Shown here: positions 17,062-25,083 of the stretch, one piece after another
Position numbering within the stretch: the first letter of the stretch is position 1
How the letters are laid out: the number at the start of each line of letters is the position of its first letter
NCBI GenBank assembly: GCA_031262745.1
Contig: JAISHE010000008.1
Coordinates: 1-32,197 of the forward strand
Source of the DNA: Culturomica sp.
Lineage (GTDB): Bacteria; Bacteroidota; Bacteroidia; Bacteroidales; Marinifilaceae
Direction: 5' to 3'
DNA length: 32,197 bases
Position numbers and translations under genes: made by a program
Notes under the pieces: model-generated
Databases searched by the model: none
What the model saw: only the letters and a program-made list of their open reading frames with translations
What the model was told of the DNA's origin: nothing

Positions 17062-18039
17062 ATGGCAAACTTGAAAACAGATTTTGTAGGATTAACTTTG
17101 AAAAGTCCGATTATTGCCGGTAGTAGTGGTTTGACTGCCGATATGAATGAACTTGTTGATATTGAAAAAAGCGGTGCGGGCGCAGTTGTGTTGAAATCTA
17201 TTTTTGAGGAACAAATCATAATGGAAACCGAAAGAACCATAGAATTTTCGGATTTTCCTACACAGGAAGATTACATAAGAGAGTATGTAAAAGCTAATAA
17301 TTTGCAGCAATACATAGAATTGATAAAAGAAGCAAAATCACGTTTGACTATACCGGTTATAGCGAGTATCAATTGCGTAAAAGACGGAGAATGGTTGGAT
17401 TATGCCGCTAAAATTGAAGCTGCCGGTGCCGATGCACTTGAATTAAACATATTTACCTTGAATTTGGATGAGTTTAAAGAGAGTAAGGAAATAGAGGAGG
17501 AGTACTTCAATATTTTGAGGCATTTGAAAAAGGTTGTCAATATACCTTTAGTGATAAAAATCAGTAATCAGTTTACCAATTTAACGGCATTTGTCAGTAA
17601 ACTGCATGCACTTGGTGCTTCGGCAGTTACGTTGTTTAATCGTTTCTACGAACCTGATATTGATATACGTACTTTGAGAGTTGAGTCGGCATCCGTGTTT
17701 AGTATGCCGGAAGATTTACGTATTCCTTTGCGTTGGACGGGAATATTGTCGGCAAAGGAACCTAAGTTGCAAATTTCCGCTTCAACCGGCGTTCATGACG
17801 GTGGAGCAGTTGTGAAAATGTTGCTTGCCGGAGCAACAACCGTACAAGTTTGTTCGGCAATGTATGAAAATGGAATTTCGGTTATAGAATTCATGAATAA
17901 GTTTTTAAATGACTGGATGGAAAAGCAATCATTCAACACTATATCCGAATTTAGAGGTAAGCTGTCATATTCCTCAATCAACAACGCTGTACGTTATGAG
18001 CGTGCACAATTTATGAAATATTTCAGTAGCAGGAAGTGA
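17062..18039 (+). CDS. dihydroorotate-dehydrogenase-like flavoprotein
   Basis: A 325-residue TIM barrel related to class 1 PyrD (COG0167). FMN-site features are LTLKSPIIAGSSGLT, NIPLVIKIS, and STGVHDGGAVVKMLLAGATTVQVCSA. The active-site block that reads about N-x-S-C-P-N in true dihydroorotate dehydrogenases is LNIFTLN here, so the catalytic Cys or Ser is not apparent. It is therefore better called PyrD-like, of unknown substrate, than pyrimidine-pathway PyrD. No other pyrimidine gene is near. It is probably co-transcribed with the YggS gene. Confidence 0.85.
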   Translation: MANLKTDFVGLTLKSPIIAGSSGLTADMNELVDIEKSGAGAVVLKSIFEEQIIMETERTIEFSDFPTQEDYIREYVKANNLQQYIELIKEAKSRLTIPVIASINCVKDGEWLDYAAKIEAAGADALELNIFTLNLDEFKESKEIEEEYFNILRHLKKVVNIPLVIKISNQFTNLTAFVSKLHALGASAVTLFNRFYEPDIDIRTLRVESASVFSMPEDLRIPLRWTGILSAKEPKLQISASTGVHDGGAVVKMLLAGATTVQVCSAMYENGISVIEFMNKFLNDWMEKQSFNTISEFRGKLSYSSINNAVRYERAQFMKYFSSRK

Positions 18040-18077
18040 AATTTGTCGAAAAATGCTAATGATTTTGTGATTTTCTT

Positions 18078-18085
18078 TACTTTTG
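18078..18085 (+). promoter_or_regulatory. -7 box TACTTTTG for the ptb-bioD-U32-ATP-grasp operon
   Basis: Exact TAnnTTTG match 27 bases before the chosen ATG at 18113. It overlaps an alternative in-frame TTG at 18083, arguing against that start. Confidence 0.55.
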
Positions 18086-18112
18086 CGGGGAAATCTGTTA
18101 AATTTTGCATTA

Positions 18113-19030
18113 ATGAAGATAGAGAGAATGAACGACCTTTTAGAGGTTTTAGCAGCTAAGAGTAAGAAGAAACGCCTTGTGTTGGCATGTGCTAACGAAA
18201 ACCATTCGATAGAAGCCGTAAATAAAGCGGTGGAAATGGGAATAATAGAAGCGATTTTGGTTGGTGATGAGAAAATCATAAATGAAGTGTGCAGGGAAAA
18301 CGGTTACAAACTTGGCAATTTTAAGATAATTAATGAACCTGACGATACTATTGCAGTTGCCGAATCCGTTGATATTATTCGTAAAGGCGATGCCGATATT
18401 TTAATGAAAGGCTTAATTACGTCCGACAAGTACATGAAAGCTATTTTGAACAAGGAACATGGATTGACACCACAGAATTCTGTTATCTCTCACGTAACGG
18501 TTATAGAAAATTCACATTATCATAAGCTCATGATTGTAAGCGATGTGGCTGTTATTCCGTTGCCCGATTTAAATCAGAAGATAGCCATGATTAAGTACGT
18601 TGTTAGCGTGGCACGAGAATTAGGCGTAGAAAAACCGAAGGTCGGATTAATTGCACCTTCCGAACAAATTTTACCTAAGGTGCAATCGTCGGTGGATGCG
18701 ACATTACTTTCCAAAATGGCGGAGAGAGGTCAACTTTGCAGCGGTGCATTCGTTGAAGGTCCATTGGCTTTGGATGTTGCGATAGATAAGGAATCGGCAG
18801 AGATTAAAAAAGTACATTCTGAGGTTGCCGGAGATGCGGATTGCTTAGTTTTCCCAAATATAGAATCTGCTAATGTATTTTATAAGGCAAACACCAAACT
18901 TGGTGGAGGACAAATCGGTGCAGTAATTATGGGTGCTTCGGCTCCTTGTATACTTTCGTCAAGAGGAGACGATAGTCTTTCTAAACTTAATTCGATAGCA
19001 TTAGCTACATTAATGGCAAACAAGCAGTAA
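18113..19030 (+). CDS. ptb: phosphate butyryltransferase-like acyltransferase
   Basis: The 305-residue protein belongs to the phosphate acetyl/butyryltransferase (PTA_PTB) family, which swaps CoA and phosphate on short acyl groups. Supporting blocks are VLACANENHSIEAVNKA, GDADILMKGLITSDKYM, LTPQNSVISHVTVIE, APSEQILPKVQSSVDA, CSGAFVEGPLALDVAI, and DCLVFPNIESANVFYK. In butyrate makers ptb is usually next to butyrate kinase (buk), and no kinase is present here. The start at ATG 18113 is chosen because the -7 box lies at 18078. A Met at 18128 is also possible. bioD follows after 12 bases. Confidence 0.85.
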   Translation: MKIERMNDLLEVLAAKSKKKRLVLACANENHSIEAVNKAVEMGIIEAILVGDEKIINEVCRENGYKLGNFKIINEPDDTIAVAESVDIIRKGDADILMKGLITSDKYMKAILNKEHGLTPQNSVISHVTVIENSHYHKLMIVSDVAVIPLPDLNQKIAMIKYVVSVARELGVEKPKVGLIAPSEQILPKVQSSVDATLLSKMAERGQLCSGAFVEGPLALDVAIDKESAEIKKVHSEVAGDADCLVFPNIESANVFYKANTKLGGGQIGAVIMGASAPCILSSRGDDSLSKLNSIALATLMANKQ

Positions 19031-19042
19031 CTAACTTAACTG

Positions 19043-19720
19043 ATGTCGGTATATTTTATAAGCGGAATAGATACGGATGTGGGTAAATCGCTCGTAACCG
19101 GAGTAATTGCTCGCACTTTGAGAGATAAGGGAGTGAATGTAATCACTCAGAAATTCATTCAAACCGGTTGCACAGGAATATCGGAGGATGTGCTCACTCA
19201 CAGGCGTATAATGGACATAGAACCGCTTGATGTGGATTTATATGAAACTACCTGTCCGTATGTGTTCACTTATCCTGCCTCACCGCATTTGGCTGCCGAG
19301 ATAGATAATCGGGTAATAGATGTGGAGGTGATACACAAAGCAACGGAAGAATTGGAGAGTAGGTTTGAGATGGTACTTTTGGAAGGTGCCGGAGGATTGT
19401 TAGTACCTGTTACACGGAATTTTCTTACTATTGACTACATTCGTAAGTATCATTATCCTTTGATTTTAGTGTCGTCTTCAAAACTCGGAAGTATCAACCA
19501 CACTTTGATGTCGCTGGAGATGTGCAGATTGTATAAGATAGACTTGAGATATGTGGTTTATAACGAGTATCCGGATGAAAGTGAAGAAATTAAAAAGGAC
19601 ACAATTACAATTATTGAGAGATACCTTTATGATTATTTTCCCAAATGTAATTTATTGAGAATGCCTGTAATAAAGGACAATCGCTATCCTGCACTGTTTG
19701 TAGACTGGCGAAATCAATGA
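19043..19720 (+). CDS. bioD: dethiobiotin synthetase
   Basis: ATP-dependent closure of the ureido ring of dethiobiotin from 7,8-diaminopelargonate and CO2, the penultimate step of biotin synthesis. The P-loop is GIDTDVGKS (8-16), followed by QKFIQTG, YVFTYPASPHLAAE, EGAGGLLVP and the dimer-type C-terminal half. The length of 225 residues is normal. No other bio gene is in the window. Its last four bases overlap the U32 start (ATGA). Confidence 0.92.
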   Translation: MSVYFISGIDTDVGKSLVTGVIARTLRDKGVNVITQKFIQTGCTGISEDVLTHRRIMDIEPLDVDLYETTCPYVFTYPASPHLAAEIDNRVIDVEVIHKATEELESRFEMVLLEGAGGLLVPVTRNFLTIDYIRKYHYPLILVSSSKLGSINHTLMSLEMCRLYKIDLRYVVYNEYPDESEEIKKDTITIIERYLYDYFPKCNLLRMPVIKDNRYPALFVDWRNQ

Positions 19721-21513
19721 AACGGCTTGAATTATTATCTCCTGCTAAGGATATTGCTACGGGATTTATTGCAATCAATAATGGTGCGGATGCTGTTTAT
19801 ATCGGTGCACCTGCTTTCGGTGCCCGCAAGGCAGCATCAAACAGTATTGAAGATATTAGAACACTGATAGAATATGCCCACCGCTATTATTGCAAGGTTT
19901 TTATCACTTTGAATACTATTCTCTACGATTCGGAACTTTCCGAAGCCGAGAAAATGATACGCCGACTTTATGAAATAGATGCGGATGCCTTGATAATTCA
20001 GGATTTGGGAATATTGAAAATGGATATTCCACCTATTGCCTTGCATGCGAGTACACAGATGCACAATTATGATATTGAGCGTATAAAGTTTCTTGATAGA
20101 ATAGGTTTTCGGCGTATTGTTTTAGCAAGAGAATTGTCATTAGAGCAAATCAGAAAGATACGTGTAGCAGTGAAAGCGGAACTGGAAGTTTTTGTGCATG
20201 GTGCATTGTGTGTTTCTTTTAGCGGTCAATGTTATTTATCTCATTTCCTTTCGGGGCGTTCTGCTAACAGGGGTGAATGTGCACAACCTTGTAGAATGAA
20301 ATGGTCATTGAAAGACAGCTCAGGTAAATTAATCTTGAAAGACAAGTATTTACTTTCATTAAAGGATTCAAACCTGTCTGCTCACATAAAAGATTTAATA
20401 GATGCCGGCGTAGATTCATTTAAAATAGAAGGTAGACTGAAAAATCAGGATTATGTTGCTAATGTTACGCAGTATTATAATAACCTTATAAATAGCATAG
20501 AACCTGACAATAGAGTTAGTTCCGGTAAAATTATTTCCGATTTCACACCTGCACCGGAAAAGAGTTTCAATCGTTTTTTCACCGATTATTTCATCTCCGG
20601 ACGTCAGAAGGGATTAGTGAACATGAACAGTCCGAAATCGGTAGGGCAGTTTGTGGGTATAGTTACAAGAACTAAAGATAATGTTATTGAGTCTTCCCTT
20701 TCTGAAAAGATTAGTAACGGCGACGGTTTGGTATATTTCTATTCGGGTGAATTGCAAGGGATAAGAGTTAATCGTGTAGAAGGTAATCACTTGTTTTGTT
20801 TTGAAGATGTGAACATACCTAAAGGAACGAAATTGTATAGAAACTTTGACATTGATTTCCGTAAACGTTTGGAACAATCTCACACGGAACGTAAGATTTT
20901 CGTTGATATAGAATTTAATGTTGCGGATGAAGAAATAAATATTTGCATAACAGATGAGGACGGTAATAAAGTTGACAAACGATTAGCCAACACTTTTGAT
21001 AAAGCACGAAATGTGCAACAAAAGGATAGAATCACAGAACAATTAAGTAAGTGGGGCGGAACTGAATTTGCATGCAATTCCGTGATTTACACAGGCGAAG
21101 TGCTTTTCATATCTTCATCACAAGTTAATGAAATGCGCAGAGAATTATTGACGGCTTTGAGAGAGAAGAGAGAGAGAAATCGTCCGAGATCCGAACATAC
21201 ATTTAGCGATAAGTCAATGGTTTATCCGCTTGCAGCAGATTGGAAATGTAATATCACAAATAGAAAATCAGCCGATTTTTACCGTGAGCACGGTAAAGAA
21301 CCGGAAGCATACGGTTTGGAAGTGAGCGGTGATTTTGCCGACAAGGAATTGATGAGAACTAAATATTGCATTTTATATGAACTTGGCAGATGCAAGCAAC
21401 AGCATGATAATAAGGATATAAAATTCCCTTTATTTTTGTTTGGAGTCAATAAATCTTTTCGTTTGGACTTTGATTGCAGTAAATGTGAAATGACTGTAAA
21501 TACCGATAAATAA
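19717..21513 (+). CDS. U32-family RNA hydroxylase-like protein (peptidase U32)
   Basis: A 598-residue member of family U32. Characterised bacterial relatives (RlhA, TrhP) hydroxylate 23S rRNA or tRNA and carry an iron-sulfur centre, so the peptidase name is historical. The family signature EVFVHGALCVSFSGQC is present with Cys165 and Cys172, then Cys188 and Cys192 in RGECAQPCR, which would complete a four-Cys cluster. The long C-terminal half (residues about 300-598, CILYELGRCK near the end) is closer in size to RlhA than to the short TrhP. The gene overlaps bioD, and its stop abuts the TTG of the next gene. Confidence 0.88.
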   Translation: MKRLELLSPAKDIATGFIAINNGADAVYIGAPAFGARKAASNSIEDIRTLIEYAHRYYCKVFITLNTILYDSELSEAEKMIRRLYEIDADALIIQDLGILKMDIPPIALHASTQMHNYDIERIKFLDRIGFRRIVLARELSLEQIRKIRVAVKAELEVFVHGALCVSFSGQCYLSHFLSGRSANRGECAQPCRMKWSLKDSSGKLILKDKYLLSLKDSNLSAHIKDLIDAGVDSFKIEGRLKNQDYVANVTQYYNNLINSIEPDNRVSSGKIISDFTPAPEKSFNRFFTDYFISGRQKGLVNMNSPKSVGQFVGIVTRTKDNVIESSLSEKISNGDGLVYFYSGELQGIRVNRVEGNHLFCFEDVNIPKGTKLYRNFDIDFRKRLEQSHTERKIFVDIEFNVADEEINICITDEDGNKVDKRLANTFDKARNVQQKDRITEQLSKWGGTEFACNSVIYTGEVLFISSSQVNEMRRELLTALREKRERNRPRSEHTFSDKSMVYPLAADWKCNITNRKSADFYREHGKEPEAYGLEVSGDFADKELMRTKYCILYELGRCKQQHDNKDIKFPLFLFGVNKSFRLDFDCSKCEMTVNTDK

Positions 21514-22689
21514 TTGCAGATTTTTTATTTCAATCCGGATAATGAAATGGCGATAGCCAATGGTAGCAGCCACTATATGCCTCCTGCTAATATTAGAAAA
21601 ATGGCAGAAGATTTGGCATTTTTGCCTGCCTATTTTACGGGTGATGGCGACGGAGTGATTGTTACAAACGATTTTCCTGCGGAATTTGCGGAAAAACAAA
21701 GGGAATTATTCGGTATCTCACCTGAATTATGCACTTTCAATAAATTACCGCCCAATTCCGATTACCGTTTGGAGGCTTGGGGAGTTAGTCCACGTTTGGA
21801 TTCTTTGTTTGGTCAATCACTTTGGAAAGAAGAATTTAGAGATTTGGTAAGTCGTAAGACGGCTAAAACTTGTTTGGAACGACTTGTAGAAATTTTCCCT
21901 GAGCTTGAAACGAAAATAATACCTGATATAGTTTATTCCATTGAGGAATTGGAATGTATATTAATCAAATCGGAACAAGGAGTAGTTGTAAAATCGCCAT
22001 GGTCATCGTCCGGTAAAGGTCAATTACGTTTAACAAACAGTTACATTTCTTCAAAAGAGCAAGAATGGTTGCAGGGCGTTTTAAATAAACAGGGCTATTT
22101 TATGGTTGAACCGCTTTTGGATAAAATCTTGGATTTTGCCATGCAATTCCGTTGTGAAAGTAGGAGTGTGGTAAGTTATAAAGGTTATTCATCTTATATC
22201 ACTGACAGTAGCGGTAAGTATAAAGGTAATTACGTATGTTCGCAAGCAGCTTTTGAGAACAAGATTACGGCATATATAAGTGCCGGTTTCTTAGAGGAAA
22301 TTCGTCATGCGCTTGTTGATATATTAAGTGAACTTTTTACGAGTTACAAAGGTTATCTTGGTGTGGATATGATGATTTATCGGGATTTGCAAGGTAAATA
22401 TCGACTGCAACCATGCGTTGAAATAAATGTGCGATACAATATGGGACTTTTATCTTCCGCTATTTACAATCGTTTAGTGGCACCGACTTCCTCAGGATTT
22501 TTTTCAATAGACTTTCATTCTCAAAGAGGTGAAGCCTTAAAAATTCATAATAACAAACTTAATGCTCATCCTTTGGAGATGAAAAACGGCAGAATTGTTT
22601 CCGGATATACTAATTTGACACCCGTTAATGAAACCACTTCTTTTGTAGTCTCTATTTGTATTCAGGATGTCTCATTTCCCATGCTTTAG
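21514..22689 (+). CDS. ATP-grasp-like protein of unknown function
   Basis: The 391-residue protein has ATP-grasp hallmarks: a lysine and Gly/Ser-rich loop in VVVKSPWSSSGKGQLR (about 157-172) and a metal-binding CVEINVRYNMG near 300-310. The N-terminal block IFYFNPDNEMAIANG and YMPPANIRKMAEDLAFLP is a conserved opening I associate with unnamed Bacteroidota proteins, so the TTG directly after the U32 stop is taken as the start. The next ATG (21547) would cut that block. This suggests translational coupling to the U32 gene. The substrate is unknown. The 3' end overlaps the opposite-strand GNAT gene by 38 bases. Confidence 0.75.
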   Translation: MQIFYFNPDNEMAIANGSSHYMPPANIRKMAEDLAFLPAYFTGDGDGVIVTNDFPAEFAEKQRELFGISPELCTFNKLPPNSDYRLEAWGVSPRLDSLFGQSLWKEEFRDLVSRKTAKTCLERLVEIFPELETKIIPDIVYSIEELECILIKSEQGVVVKSPWSSSGKGQLRLTNSYISSKEQEWLQGVLNKQGYFMVEPLLDKILDFAMQFRCESRSVVSYKGYSSYITDSSGKYKGNYVCSQAAFENKITAYISAGFLEEIRHALVDILSELFTSYKGYLGVDMMIYRDLQGKYRLQPCVEINVRYNMGLLSSAIYNRLVAPTSSGFFSIDFHSQRGEALKIHNNKLNAHPLEMKNGRIVSGYTNLTPVNETTSFVVSICIQDVSFPML

Positions 22690-22915
22690 CATAGGAGCAC
22701 ACAGGAGTTACCTGTAAATTTTCCGACTTTGCATATTCGTAGGCAGCTTGCACCAGAGCGGCTGCAACGCCTCTACCTTCTATGCGACGCGGCACAATCG
22801 TGTGCATGATAAGCATACTGTTATTGTAGAGTTCGTACTCAACATAAGCAGTAGCATTGTCTACAATTGTTGTAAACAGATGATTTTCTTTGTCGTGGTT
22901 GATTGTATATTCCAT
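22652..22915 (-). CDS. small NATD1/YidJ-type GNAT acetyltransferase
   Basis: The 87-residue protein matches the short GNAT family with an acetyl-CoA loop RRIEGRGVAAALVQAA and the ending VTPVCSYAKAWEMRHPEYK, typical of Gtn/NATD1-like proteins. The substrate is unknown. It is the last gene of a minus-strand run with two other GNAT-fold genes and overlaps the 3' end of the ATP-grasp gene tail to tail. Confidence 0.85.
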   Translation of the reverse strand: MEYTINHDKENHLFTTIVDNATAYVEYELYNNSMLIMHTIVPRRIEGRGVAAALVQAAYEYAKSENLQVTPVCSYAKAWEMRHPEYK

Positions 22916-22949
22916 AATTTAAGTTTTAGATATTTATATACATTAGAGT

Positions 22950-23999
22950 TTAGTCGAGCATTAGACTGATATACGGATGTTGCGGGAAAATCAATGTCGG
23001 TAGTTGTTGTATTCCGATTTCCCGACAGTTGCTGGAAGTCGGCATTGTTGATTGCTTACAATTACCGTCTTTCACGGAAAAGTATCCGTTATTTATTTCC
23101 AATAAATCGTCGGTCAAGTAAATTTCAAATGTTTGTTCCGGATTATTTTTCGCATATATTTGCAATGCTTTTAAAGCATTGATTATTCGTAGCATACCGG
23201 ATTTTTTGAAATAATTTCCTACGTTTGGACTTTTGCAAATCAGTGATTTCCTTTTCCAGTGGTTACCGGCAGTTTGCAATAGATGATTTTTTATATCCGA
23301 AGAGTCGGCAAATAATTCATATACCCTCACACTGTCTTTATCATCACCGGCAACAGTAAACATCATACCGTCAATTTGATTATCCGAATTACGTGAAACA
23401 AAAAATTTCCCTTCTGCAATAAAAAGATCTTCCAATATTGTCGAAAAATCATATCTATCATGAAGAAAAGTAAAATCACGACTATTGGCATGACTATTAA
23501 AATAGTAGTATAATTCATCAAAACAAACGGAGGCTTCTTTTCCTTCTACCTGTGTGATATTAGAATTGTTGATAGGATATTTTATAGAATATTCCTCAAA
23601 TGCCGATTGAAAGATTTCGCTATAACCGAATTTTGAGTAATAAGAATACAACCAATCTTCTTGCGGAATGAGAGCTGTAAATGTGAAATCTTTTTCCGAT
23701 GCATATTTTATCGCATTTTGCATCATAGTTGTCATATAGCCTTTACCTCTCTCGTCGGGAATGGTACATGCTCCGGAGATATATGCCGTACTTTGTTTAT
23801 ATGTGTAGAATGAAAAAGGGTATGGAAGCATCATCATTGCTGCAATCAAATTATTTCCTTTATATAATGAAACGGAATTTTCCGGCATGAATTTTCGTTC
23901 AAAGTAAAAACGGATAAATTCGTCCGTATCATCAGGAAAACAGATTTTCCAAAGCCGACGATAGTCAGCGTCTAATCGTTTGTTTTCTTCACTATACAT
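22950..23999 (-). CDS. Eis-like GNAT N-acetyltransferase
   Basis: The 349-residue protein carries a GNAT domain in its N-terminal half, with the acetyl-CoA-binding stretch ACTIPDERGKGYMTTMMQNAI and FTALIPQEDWLYSYYSKFGYSE. A second, weaker GNAT-like half and a C-terminal SCP-type stretch (IYLTDDLLEINNGYFSVKDG) give the Eis/COG4552 layout. Its start overlaps the 3' end of the DUF2156 gene by 28 bases, which implies coupled expression. The substrate is unknown. Confidence 0.82.
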   Translation of the reverse strand: MYSEENKRLDADYRRLWKICFPDDTDEFIRFYFERKFMPENSVSLYKGNNLIAAMMMLPYPFSFYTYKQSTAYISGACTIPDERGKGYMTTMMQNAIKYASEKDFTFTALIPQEDWLYSYYSKFGYSEIFQSAFEEYSIKYPINNSNITQVEGKEASVCFDELYYYFNSHANSRDFTFLHDRYDFSTILEDLFIAEGKFFVSRNSDNQIDGMMFTVAGDDKDSVRVYELFADSSDIKNHLLQTAGNHWKRKSLICKSPNVGNYFKKSGMLRIINALKALQIYAKNNPEQTFEIYLTDDLLEINNGYFSVKDGNCKQSTMPTSSNCREIGIQQLPTLIFPQHPYISLMLD

Positions 24000-24865
24000 T
24001 TTTCAGTCATAAGCACAGGATGATATGAAAGTTTTGCTTTACGCAAACCTTCTAATCCCATATCTTCCTCTCTATTTATGTAAATATAGTTTTCCGGTAA
24101 CGATGCTGCAAATTCACGATTTATGATATTGTATGCACCTTCAAAATCACTGTCTGCCTTTTCAAACATCGTATCGAAACATTCATTGTTTATTGGAGTT
24201 CCGAGCGTGAAAGCTACTATTTTATCATTAACCCAAATTGCACCACCTATTGCACCTAATGTTTCAAAATTGTTGAGAGCAGTTTTTAAAGCCTCATATT
24301 CAAAGCGCATACTGTCATTTTCGTCGCAATTTCTTTTCCTACACCACTCTTCTTCCAATTGCAAACAATACGGCAATATGTCAACGGTCAATGGACTGTA
24401 CTTATAGGTATATTCTTTTTTAAACTTATTGATATGATTCCTTTTAGCTTGATAATTCTTACCTGTCAATTCCGTCAAAGCTTTTCTTGAATAAACATAA
24501 TCATAAAGATTTCGTTTTTGGTGGTAGGAGAATTTTTCGGGAGCATATTTTTTAATAGCCTCAATCATTTCTTTTTGAGAACATTTAAAAGTCAAATCTT
24601 GCCCTTCGTTAGCGGAATATCCGTCCAATTTACGAATTATTTCTGTTTTATCGCCACTACCGAGAATATTCAGATAGGTATATTTACCATTAAACGAATA
24701 TCTGATAACCAAGTAATTGTCAATTAAAGCAAAACTACTTTCTGTGGCTGCATGCCAACATATCAAATTGCCGAAAGAATATTCACAATCATAATTTGCG
24801 TACTTAAAAGTGTAAGAAGTAATTAATTCTTTATCTTGTAATGTAATTGGTTTAAACTCAATCAT
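23972..24865 (-). CDS. DUF2156 / phosphatidylglycerol lysyltransferase C-domain protein
   Basis: A soluble 297-residue protein with the LPG_synthase_C (DUF2156) layout, a dual GNAT fold related to the aminoacyl-tRNA-using domain of MprF. Typical stretches are FGNLICWH, YHQKRNLYDYVYSRKALTELTGKNYQAKRNHINKF (described by its ends, about residues 114-150), and INREEDMGLEGLRKAKLSYHPV near the C terminus. There is no membrane flippase part, so it is not MprF itself. It is the first gene of the three-gene minus-strand run, with a -7 box 36 bases upstream. Confidence 0.85.
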   Translation of the reverse strand: MIEFKPITLQDKELITSYTFKYANYDCEYSFGNLICWHAATESSFALIDNYLVIRYSFNGKYTYLNILGSGDKTEIIRKLDGYSANEGQDLTFKCSQKEMIEAIKKYAPEKFSYHQKRNLYDYVYSRKALTELTGKNYQAKRNHINKFKKEYTYKYSPLTVDILPYCLQLEEEWCRKRNCDENDSMRFEYEALKTALNNFETLGAIGGAIWVNDKIVAFTLGTPINNECFDTMFEKADSDFEGAYNIINREFAASLPENYIYINREEDMGLEGLRKAKLSYHPVLMTEKCIVKKTND

Positions 24866-24900
24866 TATTGTTAAATCTTAATGAAAATTGGAATTGAACG

Positions 24901-24908
24901 CAAAGGTA
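24901..24908 (-). promoter_or_regulatory. -7 box TACCTTTG for the DUF2156-GNAT-GNAT operon
   Basis: The plus strand reads CAAAGGTA, the reverse complement of TAnnTTTG, 36 bases before the DUF2156 start. The -33 element is weak. Confidence 0.5.
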
Positions 24909-25032
24909 TACGAAAATTTTGGGTTATGAGTTATAAAAGTAGTATTACCTGAAAATTGCCGAATGAGTAATATTACGGTAATAAACCTGCATTTGGTAGT
25001 TGAAATTTATCGTCAAATTAATCTAATAAAAA

Positions 25033-25064
25033 TTTCTTAATTATTGAAGAAATGCGTACATTTG
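25033..25064 (+). promoter_or_regulatory. rpsA promoter, TTTC-N20-TACATTTG
   Basis: The exact -7 box TACATTTG is at 25057-25064, with TTTC at 25033-25036 in the -33 position. Transcription would begin near 25071, giving a 13-base leader to the ATG at 25084 or about 49 bases to the ATG at 25120. Confidence 0.65.
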
Positions 25065-25083
25065 CGCCGTTGAACACAACATA

